Assembly: GCA_964450495.1 (NCBI GenBank)
Contig: CAYVFU010000004.1
Span: forward strand, 1-64,000
Direction of reading: 5' to 3'
Length of the DNA: 64,000 bases
From: CALFUK01 sp964450495
Lineage (GTDB): Bacteria > Bacteroidota > Bacteroidia > Chitinophagales > Saprospiraceae
In this document: piece by piece, positions 56,660 through 64,000 of the stretch
Layout: every line of letters starts with the position of its first letter
Numbering within the stretch: position 1 is the first letter of the stretch
Made by a program: the position numbers and the translations under genes
Notes under the pieces: generated by a model
The model's database searches: none
What the model saw: only the letters and a program-made list of their open reading frames with translations
What the model was told of the DNA's origin: nothing

Positions 56660-57123
56660 GACTTCAACTTTTCGTCTTGTCGATCTGGTCCGAAGACTTG
56701 ATCTGCAAGCTGTGAAAAGTTCTCAGGCTCTTTGGAAAGCATGAGGTCATATTGTTTTTTCGACCATAATTCAATTTGCTCTTGATAAGCAAACAGGATG
56801 ACAGATTTCTTTAATCCTGCATATGAAATCAGTTGCTTTGGAATGAGAATCCGATCTGCGGAATCCATTTTGATGCGAGTGGCTCCTCTATAGAAATAGC
56901 GGATTAGTTGCCGGTCTGAAGATTTATGCAAATTCAGACGATTGATTTCGTTTGCTTTCACTTCCCAAACATCTTTGGGGTAGAGCATTAAGTGGTTTTC
57001 GTAACCTCGATTGATGGTAAACATGATTTCGTCGTCCAGCTGAGTAATGAGATCAGAAGGCATGCGGATTCGCCCCTTGGCGTCCATCTTGCATTCGTAT
57101 TCTCCTGTCAGTTGGTAATTCAT
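56656..57123 (-). CDS. mraZ: Transcriptional regulator MraZ
   Basis: 155 residues. An AbrB/SpoVT-like DNA-binding protein made of two tandem domains: LTGEYECKMDAKGRIRMPSD with the DxKGR motif (~3-22), and IKMDSADRILIPKQLISYAG with the second, degenerate DSADR motif (~84-103). It is the first gene of the dcw cluster and is known in other bacteria to repress it. GTG-repeat boxes immediately upstream fit autoregulation. Confidence 0.95.
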   Translation of the reverse strand: MNYQLTGEYECKMDAKGRIRMPSDLITQLDDEIMFTINRGYENHLMLYPKDVWEVKANEINRLNLHKSSDRQLIRYFYRGATRIKMDSADRILIPKQLISYAGLKKSVILFAYQEQIELWSKKQYDLMLSKEPENFSQLADQVFGPDRQDEKLKS

Positions 57124-57167
57124 GAATACTGGTCAATCGGTTGATGGGTCAAACATAAAAACAAGTT

Positions 57168-57193
57168 TTCACATTTTCCCACTTTTTACCACA
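57168..57193 (-). promoter_or_regulatory. MraZ-box-like GTG repeats before mraZ
   Basis: On the minus strand three GTG cores (TGTGG, GTGGG, TGTGA) recur every 10 bp in an A-rich context. MraZ in other bacteria binds TGGGN repeats at the same spacing. They lie just downstream of the -7-like box at 57200-57207, a position for repression. Confidence 0.6.
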
Positions 57194-57199
57194 TTTTTT

Positions 57200-57207
57200 C
57201 AAATATA
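57200..57207 (-). promoter_or_regulatory. -7 promoter box of the dcw cluster
   Basis: TATATTTG on the minus strand matches TAnnTTTG exactly and would start the transcript near 57194, within the GTG repeats. A second exact match on the minus strand lies at 57309-57316. No convincing -33 element was found for either. Confidence 0.5.
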
Positions 57208-57474
57208 TTACGTTTTTCTGTAATCTGTATAGCGTTCATCTAAGGTGTATTACACTTTATATCCTTCTACACTAAGTTTCAAAACAACGTATATCCCTTT
57301 GGACGAGTCAAATATAGATTAATAATTTATATAATACGTAATAAACTGAAAATAAATCTATTATAATTTACAAATAGTTATAATATGTAGTAATGATGGG
57401 GTTTTGAGGATTATAATGTTGAATTTTTAATGCTTAATCTTGAATGAGGGTGCTAAACTTTACTTGGTAAATGG

Positions 57475-57563
57475 AAGTTTTGAATTCACCTTTCTGTGAA
57501 AGTTATGAATTCGCCTTTCTGTGAAAGTTAGGATTCCACTTGTAGTGGAAGTGTTGAATGAGG
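57475..57563. repeat. Tandem 25-bp repeat, each unit a small hairpin
   Basis: Units start at 57475, 57499 and 57524 with a partial fourth at 57549. Each contains a short inverted repeat: TTCACctttctGTGAA, TTCGCctttctGTGAA, TTCCACttgtaGTGGAA. Unit 3 has changed both arms of the stem together. Confidence 0.65.
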
Positions 57564-57681
57564 GCTAATCTTAAGGAGGGAAGTTATTGTTAACCATAGG
57601 ATTGAATATTAATATAATAATGAAGGTCAGGATAATGCATTCAATTGGTTTAATCCTTTTCTTATTTATTACATTCACAAT

Positions 57682-57969
57682 ATGACTAGAATAAGCTTAG
57701 CCAGCATCTTTGTACTATTTGCACTTCTTAATATATATGCTCAAACTTTTGAAAGTACATTACAAGAGGACCTAAGCATTCGGTGGACAACCTTAACGGA
57801 TCAGCATTATTCTATTGACTATCCTGACAATTGGAAACTGGACCAATCAGGTCAAATGAGAATGTCTTTCATCCTGTATAACCCACAATCTTCCGACCAA
57901 GAACAGTTTAGAGAAAATGTCAATCTTAAATTCAAGACAATACCAATAGATGCACAGCTTCCTAATTAA
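57682..57969 (+). pseudogene. Truncated DcrB/PsbP-like exported protein gene
   Basis: 95 codons with a signal peptide (FVLFALLNIYAQ). Residues ~34-84 (HYSIDYPDNWKLDQSGQM, SDQEQFRENVNLKF) match residues ~32-81 of the intact 182-residue paralogue at 60188. After RENVNL the similarity stops abruptly and the frame ends 14 codons later, so the C-terminal half (~100 residues) is missing. The 3' end overlaps the GH113-like gene by 20 bases. Probably a 3'-deleted duplicate; whether the fragment is expressed cannot be told. Confidence 0.7.
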
Positions 57970-59047
57970 AGTAAATACCAAACAGATCAGTCTAATTTTA
58001 ATGACTTGTCTGTCCGCATGCCTATACTCTTGTTATCAAGGAAAGCACAATACTCAACAAGCAACATTTAAATACAGCGACCTTGACAAACAACGCGGCG
58101 CGCACATCTTTGGTGGACTAGATAGCGCGAGTCTACAAATTCTTAAAGACACAAATGTTGAATGGATCACCTTAGTTCCATTCGCTGGACAAGAAGACTA
58201 TGATTCGCCAAACTTGAGGTATAACAGAAGACGAGGAAATTCGCCGGACGAGTTGGAAAGACGAAACCAGCGATGGGTACGTCAGATGATACTCGCCAAG
58301 GACCTCGGCTTCAAGTTATTCCTAAAGCCACACATCTGGATGCACGATCCACGAGATGGCAAATGGCGATCAGATATTTATCCAAGCAGTCAAGAAAATT
58401 GGGAAACATGGAGTGCAGACTATCGTGCCTTTATACTTAATTATGCAACACTTGCCGAAGATGCAAATGCGGATATGTTCTGTATAGGTACGGAATTGAC
58501 TAGAATGACCTTAGAAAAACCTGTCTTTTGGAAAGATTTAATCAAAGAAGTAAAAACCGTCTATAGTGGGCAACTGACCTATGCCGCCAATTGGTATCAA
58601 GAATATGACCACATTAGCTTTTGGGATGACTTAGATTATATTGGGATACAGGCGTATTTCCCCTTGACCAATAATAAGAACCCAGCACTTGAAGTATTAA
58701 TAGATGCATGGGAGAATAAGCTCTCTGGTTTATCCAAACTAAGTCATGAAACTCAACGACCTATTTTATTTACAGAAATCGGCTATAAGAGTTCTGCCAA
58801 TGCAGCTATCGAGCCATGGACCTGGATTGATTATGGCGGCGATGATAATTTAGAACCGTCAGACATTACACAAGCAAATTGTTACAAAGCAGTTTTTGAG
58901 ACAGTTTGGAAACAAGAGTGGTTTGCAGGGATGCATCTTTGGCAATGGCGTAGTGATGGTAGGGACAGACATGGGAATAAAAACATTGATTTTACCCCAC
59001 AAGGGAAAATAGCACAAGATGTCATCGCTGAAGGATATGCTAGGTAA
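57950..59047 (+). CDS. GH113-like glycoside hydrolase lipoprotein
   Basis: 365 residues. A signal peptide with a lipobox-like LSACLYSC-YQG suggests a lipoprotein. The TIM-barrel glycosidase features are clear: acid/base Glu in ADMFCIGTELTRMT (~177), nucleophile Glu in PILFTEIGYKSSANA (~275), plus GFKLFLKPHIWM, YIGIQAYFPLT and GMHLWQWRSDGRDRHG. This pattern resembles glycoside hydrolase family 113, which includes beta-mannanases; the substrate is not proven. The start overlaps the truncated gene before it by 20 bases; an ATG 17 codons later is possible. Confidence 0.8.
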   Translation: MHSFLIKVNTKQISLILMTCLSACLYSCYQGKHNTQQATFKYSDLDKQRGAHIFGGLDSASLQILKDTNVEWITLVPFAGQEDYDSPNLRYNRRRGNSPDELERRNQRWVRQMILAKDLGFKLFLKPHIWMHDPRDGKWRSDIYPSSQENWETWSADYRAFILNYATLAEDANADMFCIGTELTRMTLEKPVFWKDLIKEVKTVYSGQLTYAANWYQEYDHISFWDDLDYIGIQAYFPLTNNKNPALEVLIDAWENKLSGLSKLSHETQRPILFTEIGYKSSANAAIEPWTWIDYGGDDNLEPSDITQANCYKAVFETVWKQEWFAGMHLWQWRSDGRDRHGNKNIDFTPQGKIAQDVIAEGYAR

Positions 59048-59232
59048 TGTTTAGTGTTTAATGTTGAATTTTGAATGAGTTTTACCAAGAAAGTAAAATG
59101 CTACAAGAGATAAAGGGTTTTGTGGGGCTGATTGTAATAAGATAATTAATGTGAAAAATATTCTCAGTAACTTGAATTATTTTTAGGCTGAGACATCAAT
59201 GGATAAATACTTTACATCAAGAAATTTGAAAA

Positions 59233-60038
59233 ATGAAGAACGCATTTCTATTATACATAGCCATACTAATATGTTCCTCTTGCTCAAAAGATGATACAAA
59301 ATAAACAGATCTTAAAATATCGTCAATATCTACTGTTGGAAAATTTGAATACACCAATAATAGTATATCTAAAATAGGGCAAGACAGTTTAATTTAAAAT
59401 GAGGATGAAGAACTTATTCAGATTGTCAGGTTTAATCCAAATTACAATCCAGATAGAAATGAACTAGGTAATAGTATTGTAAGTTCTGACTTTTCACTTA
59501 GTTTGGAAAGATCAATCAATAAAACAATTCTTTATTTGGACACATTGACCAGTTTGACCAAAATCACCACTCGTTCCGATACTATAGTTGCTTCATCCCA
59601 AATACTTGAAATTTATTACCATTCACCTAATTACCAACTTGATTCAATTGTCCAACTAAACTATTATCAGCCAATCCAAGAAACAGTATTTAATAAAGCA
59701 GTTTTCATATATAATCATAAGAATAACTTACTTAAACGAACTTACTATGGCTAGATAGATTTGTAGGAGGAAGACCAAACTACACCAGAACTATAGATTA
59801 TTATGATTCAAACAATAATCCCATGTGCCTCTTAAATGGAAAAAATACTCAATTCATTCCGAGTCTTTCTAAATACCCTTTATCTCAAAACAATCCAAAA
59901 ACAAGTATTATAACATTAAAATTACCTGATTCAACAATTGGTGAAAACAAATTTAATATAGAATACAATTTCACCGAAAATAGATATCCAACATCAATAT
60001 CTTGGAATCAGGGCACTCGTCAAAACCTTACGCCATAA
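59233..60038 (+). pseudogene. Decayed lipoprotein gene (two in-frame stops and a frameshift)
   Basis: It opens with a lipoprotein signal (MKNAFLLYIAILICSSC-SKDD) but stops at 59302. The same frame continues with coherent sequence (ISTVGKFEYTNNSISKIGQD), hits a second stop near 59395, then reads on to 59754 (LERSINKTILYLDTLTSLTK, HKNNLLKRTYYG). The protein resumes in another frame as LDRFVGGRPNYTRTIDYYDS through to 60038. Conceptually ~265 residues, beta-rich, resembling a generic Bacteroidota lipoprotein; family not recognised. Assembly error is possible for one lesion but unlikely for three. Confidence 0.7.
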
Positions 60039-60187
60039 TTAATAACCTACACTCAATGAACTTGCTTAATCCCAATCAGAATTTAAAATCAGTTCGACCT
60101 ACATCACAAAAGTAGGGCTGTGTATTCAAATTAATTCATACTCTAATCCTACAGTAATACTATTACTAAATTTCGTAAATTACTTAT

Positions 60188-60736
60188 ATGAAAACAAATA
60201 GCTTAACCTGTTTACTCACCCTACTTCTAAGTGTTACCGCTCACACCCAATCTTCGACAGAACAGTTCACAAACGACGGATGGGAAACCTTAAAAGAACA
60301 GAATTATTCCATCAACTACCCTGACACTTGGGAGCTAGACACATCAGGTCAAATGGGCATGTCCTTCCTCCTACTCAGCCCAACAGAATCAGACCAAGAT
60401 CAATTTAGAGAAAATGTTAATCTTATGGTTCAGGATTTGACTGGACACAATTTGGATCTTGATGCTTATACAGAGCTTTCAGTAAGTCAAATTAACACGC
60501 TGTTTGTTGATGGAACCCTTTTAGAAAGCAAGCGAATGGGATCTGAATCAATAGACTACCATAAAGTTTTGTACACTGGAAAACAAGGAGCCTTTACTCT
60601 AAAATTTGAACAATACTATTGGGTTATAGATAATATGGCCTATATCTTGACTTTGACCTGTGAAGAAAGTGCATTTGATGATTACCAAAAATTAGGAGAA
60701 ACAATACTTAGCAGCTTTGTTTTAGATTTTAACTGA
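60188..60736 (+). CDS. DcrB/PsbP-like exported protein, intact paralogue
   Basis: 182 residues. A signal peptide (LLTLLLSVTAHTQ) is followed by a domain of the PsbP/DcrB (DUF1795) type: NYSINYPDTWELDTSGQM, DQDQFRENVNLMVQDLTG, LDLDAYTELSVSQIN, ESIDYHKVLYTGKQGAFTL and FEQYYWVIDNMAYILTLTCE. Such proteins are periplasmic and of unknown function. The truncated gene at 57682 is its nearby duplicate. Monocistronic; TAAATTTC at 60167 is a possible -7 box. Confidence 0.75.
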   Translation: MKTNSLTCLLTLLLSVTAHTQSSTEQFTNDGWETLKEQNYSINYPDTWELDTSGQMGMSFLLLSPTESDQDQFRENVNLMVQDLTGHNLDLDAYTELSVSQINTLFVDGTLLESKRMGSESIDYHKVLYTGKQGAFTLKFEQYYWVIDNMAYILTLTCEESAFDDYQKLGETILSSFVLDFN

Positions 60737-60978
60737 TTAATAGACAGGTATAACTAGTTTCATCCTTTATTCTGTTGAAAAAGCCATCAGATTATTTAGA
60801 TATTAGCTTATATTTTAATGCACGAAAATATCCTTAAATATTAGAACTCCAATAAAAAGGGGCATGATCTTTAGAACTCCCGCTCAAATCTTTACTACGG
60901 TAATAGTATGTCTCAACCTAACATAAAAGAGTGTTATTTGCTAAATAAACATTGAAAACAAACCTATCATCCTTTTTG

Positions 60979-60986
60979 TATATTTG
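60979..60986 (+). promoter_or_regulatory. -7 promoter box of bioY
   Basis: TATATTTG is a perfect TAnnTTTG match 38 bp before the ATG at 61024. It falls inside the possible longer reading frame from 60952 and so argues for the shorter start. Confidence 0.5.
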
Positions 60987-61023
60987 CCAACTTTCTCAAT
61001 TTAAAAGTGTGAGTTCAATCAGC

Positions 61024-61536
61024 ATGAAAAACTATTGGAGCATCCTGCTGTCTATTTTCATCTTAATCATTTCAGGACAATTATCAATAGACCTTCCCGA
61101 ACAATTCTCTACTGTTCCTATTACTGCACAAACTTTGGCAGTTTTAACTATTGCTTATCTCTTTCCATCGTATAAAGGATGCTTAGCTATTTTTATTTAT
61201 GTACTTCTCGGCGTATTGGGAGCACCTGTATTTTCGGGGTGGTCAGGAGGTCTTGATAGTGTAACCGGAAAATCTGGAGGATTTATTATTGGATTTCTAG
61301 TTGCAGCAGTTAGTATTTATTTTCTTAGAAAACCAACAGAAGACGCTTTATTAAGAATTGGGACTTTACACTTGACTGGAACAGTCATTATTCTCTTTTG
61401 TGGTTTTAGTTGGCTGATTCCGTTTATTGGTGTGGAATACTCATTTACAAAAGGTGTGGTTCCATATCTTCCAGGAGCTGTAATCAAAATAATTGTGGGG
61501 AGTTTGCTTTGTTTTTATTTTAAATATCGAGTGTAA
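61024..61536 (+). CDS. bioY: Biotin transporter substrate-binding subunit BioY
   Basis: 170 residues from the ATG at 61024 (MKNYWSILLSIFILIISGQL); a start at 60952 would precede the predicted promoter. An S-component of ECF-type vitamin uptake, with about six helices and family motifs VPITAQTLAVLTIAYLFPS, LLGVLGAPVFSGWSGGLDSV and GKSGGFIIGFLVAA. Biotin uptake by BioY alone or with a shared ECF module is known; no bioM or bioN gene lies nearby. Confidence 0.9.
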   Translation: MKNYWSILLSIFILIISGQLSIDLPEQFSTVPITAQTLAVLTIAYLFPSYKGCLAIFIYVLLGVLGAPVFSGWSGGLDSVTGKSGGFIIGFLVAAVSIYFLRKPTEDALLRIGTLHLTGTVIILFCGFSWLIPFIGVEYSFTKGVVPYLPGAVIKIIVGSLLCFYFKYRV

Positions 61537-61750
61537 CAAAGTGCTATATACAATATAAAAATAAAAGTAATCATAAGTTTCATCAACACTGCCTATCAGC
61601 TCGCTAGGCCTATGCAATTTATCATTTGAAGAAAAGATAGATCTAAGTTAACACTACAATTATCCCTTTAAAATTCAAGTAAGTAGAATGAAGTCAATAT
61701 ATTTAAATGGCCAAACCAAAGCTCTACTCAAATTCTTTTAAAAATATTTA

Positions 61751-62812
61751 ATGAAAAAGCTAGTCCTCTTTTTTGATGGAACCAGTAATAAATTTGGACA
61801 TAAAAATACGAATGTCGTCAAATGTTTGAGAGTTACCTCTACTGACAATCAAATCATATGCTATATTCCTGGTGTTGGTAGTATGGAGAATAAAAAGTAC
61901 TATTTCTTTCTAAAGAGAAAGATTAAGCAATTGCTTGGTTTGGCGTTTGGCTATGGCTTACAAGAAAGGGTGATAGAAGGTTATAAATTCCTGAGTAATA
62001 ATTATGAAAAGGGTGATGAGATTTTCATTTTCGGTTTTAGCAGAGGTGCCTATTCGGCGAAAGTTCTTTTAGGCTTAATTTATCGATGTGGATTGATGGA
62101 TAAAAATAATGAATATAATATGCGATATGCATACAGTTTATATTCTGCAAGAAAACCTGCATGGGAAATCATAGCAAAATTCAAAAAAACATTTTCTAAG
62201 TATTCTCCTCAGATAAAATATTTGGGTCTATGGGATTCTGTGTCTTCCGTAGGTACGCTGATGCAGATGAGAAATTATCCAGATACCTCCAACATGAAAA
62301 ATGTTCATACTGTAAGACATGCTATTGCTGTTGATGAAAAACGATGTATGTTCGTAAACAACACCTCAAATTCATCTTCTAAAGACAATATTCAAATGTG
62401 GTTTTCTGGTGCGCATTCCGATGTTGGTGGTGGTATAAAAGAAGAAGAAAATCAACTCTCAAAATTTTCACTCAAGTGGATTATTGACGAAGCAATTAAA
62501 TCTGGTTTTGAGATTGACAAAGAGGCCTATAAGCGTTACGTTGAGGGTGCTGATCCAGAATATTCTGCTCCTTCAATTGATGGAAAAATACATAAAACAA
62601 ATGCCTTATGGAATATCATAAATTTCTTGCCACGGTTTAAAATAATTAGCTACAATCCGAAGCAGTATAAAATATATATTCCTTTACTAGGCTACAGAAA
62701 AATTGAAAAGCATCATAAAGTACATGACAGCCTATTTAAAAGAATGGAAAAATATAAAGACTATAAACCAAAGAATGTATTAGCTTGGAGGAAAAATCTT
62801 AGTCAAGAATAA
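61751..62812 (+). CDS. DUF2235 family alpha/beta hydrolase-like protein
   Basis: 353 residues. The DUF2235 start LVLFFDGTSNKFGHKNTNVV, the Tyr-Pro-Gly-Val-like CYIPGVGSM, the nucleophile elbow IFGFSRGAYSAKVL (GxSxG-type, ~98-110), YLGLWDSVSSVG and HAIAVDEKRCMFVN, and the late FSGAHSDVGGGIKEE (Asp/His region) are present. DUF2235 includes Tle1-like phospholipase effectors of type VI secretion, but many members are stand-alone. It has no signal peptide and no T6SS gene is in the window, so its role is open. Confidence 0.85.
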   Translation: MKKLVLFFDGTSNKFGHKNTNVVKCLRVTSTDNQIICYIPGVGSMENKKYYFFLKRKIKQLLGLAFGYGLQERVIEGYKFLSNNYEKGDEIFIFGFSRGAYSAKVLLGLIYRCGLMDKNNEYNMRYAYSLYSARKPAWEIIAKFKKTFSKYSPQIKYLGLWDSVSSVGTLMQMRNYPDTSNMKNVHTVRHAIAVDEKRCMFVNNTSNSSSKDNIQMWFSGAHSDVGGGIKEEENQLSKFSLKWIIDEAIKSGFEIDKEAYKRYVEGADPEYSAPSIDGKIHKTNALWNIINFLPRFKIISYNPKQYKIYIPLLGYRKIEKHHKVHDSLFKRMEKYKDYKPKNVLAWRKNLSQE

Positions 62813-62963
62813 AATAATATTGATCCTCCCTTCAAGTACAGATATTTTGAATGCTTAATTTTTACTATGTTCTCAAAAAGGAGTAAAATATGAATTTCTT
62901 TGTAACAGATAATATTTAAATTTTAGCACTATTTTTTTTTGATTAGATAGATATACTAAATAT

Positions 62964-64000
62964 TCAAAGTGCAACATCGCTAATTTTCGAATCAGGTAAA
63001 TTGTAAATACTCCCATTGATTAATCCATCAAATGATTCGCCATCTGCATCTTTTAGTGTATACGCCACTTCGATAATCCATGTTGGGGATAAATTAGGAA
63101 TGGTCAAGTAGACGTCATTGGCATTTACCTCAATAGTGGATATGGCTAATTCTTTTTCATCATAACGATCAGATCCATATTTACGCGTTCGTTTTAACTG
63201 CCATGTTCGGACAGTGTAACTATTTGGATTCATAGCAGCTGATTTGTCAAATTTATTTGGGAAACTCAATTTGATACCATCGTTAAATGTATTTAGAGAG
63301 GTAGCAAGATTTAGTTTGGTATCGGTCTTGCGTACGCGATAAAGACCTCCAGGCTGCAGTACTTGACTAGTCGCCCATGCTGTCATCCCGCACACATACA
63401 TCTGGCCATCAGTAGGATGAAACCTTGCTCTTACCAAACCAGTTGGCGCTTGAGGTATAGGTAATGGAGTCATTCCACCTTGCATTTGTCCATTCACTTC
63501 TTCTTGATAGACTGCATAAATTTTACCATAACCATAAGACAGATTGAGTAGTTGACCATTCAACTCTCCCCATTTGTCCGAGTTTGCCCAGAGCAATTCA
63601 GACGGAGATCTGTCCATGCGCATGTCTATCCAGCATAGTGGCTGGAGCATTGCTTGATCCGTACTATCGGCAGGTGCGCCGTAGCCATACATATTGCCAT
63701 AAAAACCACCATCGGTTACTCTGTTTATTCTATTCATTGGATTCCAATGACCTTCTTGATCTGTAACAAAAAAAGAACCATCTGGATTCATACAAACACC
63801 ATTCGCTGCTCGAAATCCTTTGGCTATAATATCTGAATTACTGCCATCTGGGCTTACCTTAATTAAGGTGCCATGTTGTGGAATCAAAGCTGTTCTGGCA
63901 TGGCGCGCACTTTTTGCATAATAGAAATTATTATCGTCATCAACTTGAAGGCCCATAGCAAATTCGTGAAAATGATCAGATACCTGATGATCATTGTTGA
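62964..64000 (-). CDS. Beta-propeller (sorbosone dehydrogenase-like) protein, 5' end beyond the window
   Basis: The reading frame is open to the right edge: before the internal Met at 63956 it continues with NDHQVSDHFHEFA, so this is the C-terminal ~345 residues of a longer protein. Propeller motifs are FAMGLQVDDDNNFYYAKSAR, HGTLIKVSPDGS, AANGVCMNPDGSFFVTDQEG, GGFYGNMYGYG and LVRARFHPTDGQMYVCGM. The last ~110 residues form a separate beta domain (NPNSYTVRTWQL, TIPNLSPTWIIEVAYTLKD). This resembles the large PVC/Bacteroidota proteins with PQQ- or sorbosone-dehydrogenase-like propellers, often with a cytochrome domain that would lie outside the window. Confidence 0.75.
   Translation of the reverse strand, partial: NNDHQVSDHFHEFAMGLQVDDDNNFYYAKSARHARTALIPQHGTLIKVSPDGSNSDIIAKGFRAANGVCMNPDGSFFVTDQEGHWNPMNRINRVTDGGFYGNMYGYGAPADSTDQAMLQPLCWIDMRMDRSPSELLWANSDKWGELNGQLLNLSYGYGKIYAVYQEEVNGQMQGGMTPLPIPQAPTGLVRARFHPTDGQMYVCGMTAWATSQVLQPGGLYRVRKTDTKLNLATSLNTFNDGIKLSFPNKFDKSAAMNPNSYTVRTWQLKRTRKYGSDRYDEKELAISTIEVNANDVYLTIPNLSPTWIIEVAYTLKDADGESFDGLINGSIYNLPDSKISDVAL

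Larger units (their letters stand above)
57124..57681. other. 558-bp region with dcw promoter and tandem hairpin repeats
   Basis: The first 190 bp hold the mraZ control region. From 57475 a 25-bp tandem repeat follows. No additional coding sequence was found; the section 57320-57470 is very AT-rich and otherwise featureless. Confidence 0.55.

Noticed and set aside
41819..57123. murF and ddl within the dcw cluster
   Set aside because: I looked between murE, mraY and murC but no such genes are present; spacers are too short, so they must be elsewhere.
57475..57563. CRISPR array
   Set aside because: The 25-bp units are contiguous without unique spacers, and no cas gene is in the window. The same holds for the tract at 33772.
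59503..60038. Two separate small genes (59503-59754 and 59823-60038)
   Set aside because: They read as pieces of one protein that begins at 59233 with a lipoprotein signal; joining them needs two stop codons and one frameshift, so a pseudogene explains all parts.

Overview
The window looks like a chromosome segment of a low-GC, probably marine or aquatic Bacteroidota, most likely near the Saprospiria. Reasons: the dcw cell-division cluster order, a clear TAnnTTTG-type -7 box upstream of several genes, lipoproteins with Bacteroidota-like lipoboxes, huge secreted proteins built from lamin-tail, CotH, thrombospondin-3 and chitobiase-C modules, and many one- or four-base start/stop overlaps. The taxon is an inference from gene content only.

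Layout. (1) 164-20156: four consecutive giant secreted paralogues (1,456-1,922 residues) on the + strand, each with a CotH-type kinase-like domain, lamin-tail domains, 50-residue cysteine-rich calcium-type repeats and the same short C-terminal domain. This is the most unusual block. (2) 20239-25471: SGNH hydrolase, TPR lipoprotein, and a minus-strand trio (SdiA-regulated-like lipoprotein, serine hydrolase, secreted DUF2237 protein). (3) 25966-28139: minus-strand housekeeping operon mrp - nifU-like - pyrF. (4) 28559-31229: ribF translationally coupled to a family-2 glycosyltransferase, then an unknown exported protein. (5) 31238-35053: TauE/SafE permease with a cyclase-family hydrolase, a divergent calcineurin-like protein, and an MDR oxidoreductase. 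(6) 35466-40602: minus-strand lipid operon in which one 1,101-residue polypeptide fuses PlsB-type acyltransferase, HAD phosphatase and PlsC-type acyltransferase, followed by gpsA and a PLC/AIM6-like lipoprotein. (7) 41819-57123: complete minus-strand division and wall cluster mraZ-rsmH-ftsL-ftsI-murE-mraY-murD-ftsW-murG-murC-ftsQ-ftsA-ftsZ, with MraZ-box-like repeats at its head and a terminator hairpin past ftsZ. (8) 57682-64000: an accessory, partly decaying region with a truncated DcrB/PsbP-like gene and its intact paralogue, a GH113-like lipoprotein, a lipoprotein pseudogene, bioY, a DUF2235 hydrolase and the 3' part of a beta-propeller gene that runs off the right edge.

How the genes work together. 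The dcw cluster makes the peptidoglycan precursor (MurE, MurD, MurC, MraY, MurG) and the septal machine (FtsL, FtsI, FtsW, FtsQ, FtsA, FtsZ); murF and ddl must lie elsewhere. The lipid operon could take dihydroxyacetone phosphate to phosphatidic acid and perhaps to diacylglycerol within two proteins. Mrp and the NifU-like protein fit an Fe-S carrier pair. The CotH proteins are probably outer-surface or matrix proteins; their substrate is not evident.

Non-coding structure: a family of dispersed ~50-bp GC-rich repeats (five copies, one inside the dcw operon), a strong stem-loop between murE and mraY, two short tandem-repeat tracts, helically phased TACAA repeats upstream of a terminator-like hairpin, and a related upstream sequence before three of the four CotH genes. 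No tRNA, rRNA, CRISPR array or intact transposase was seen. All family calls come from reading motifs, without database searches.
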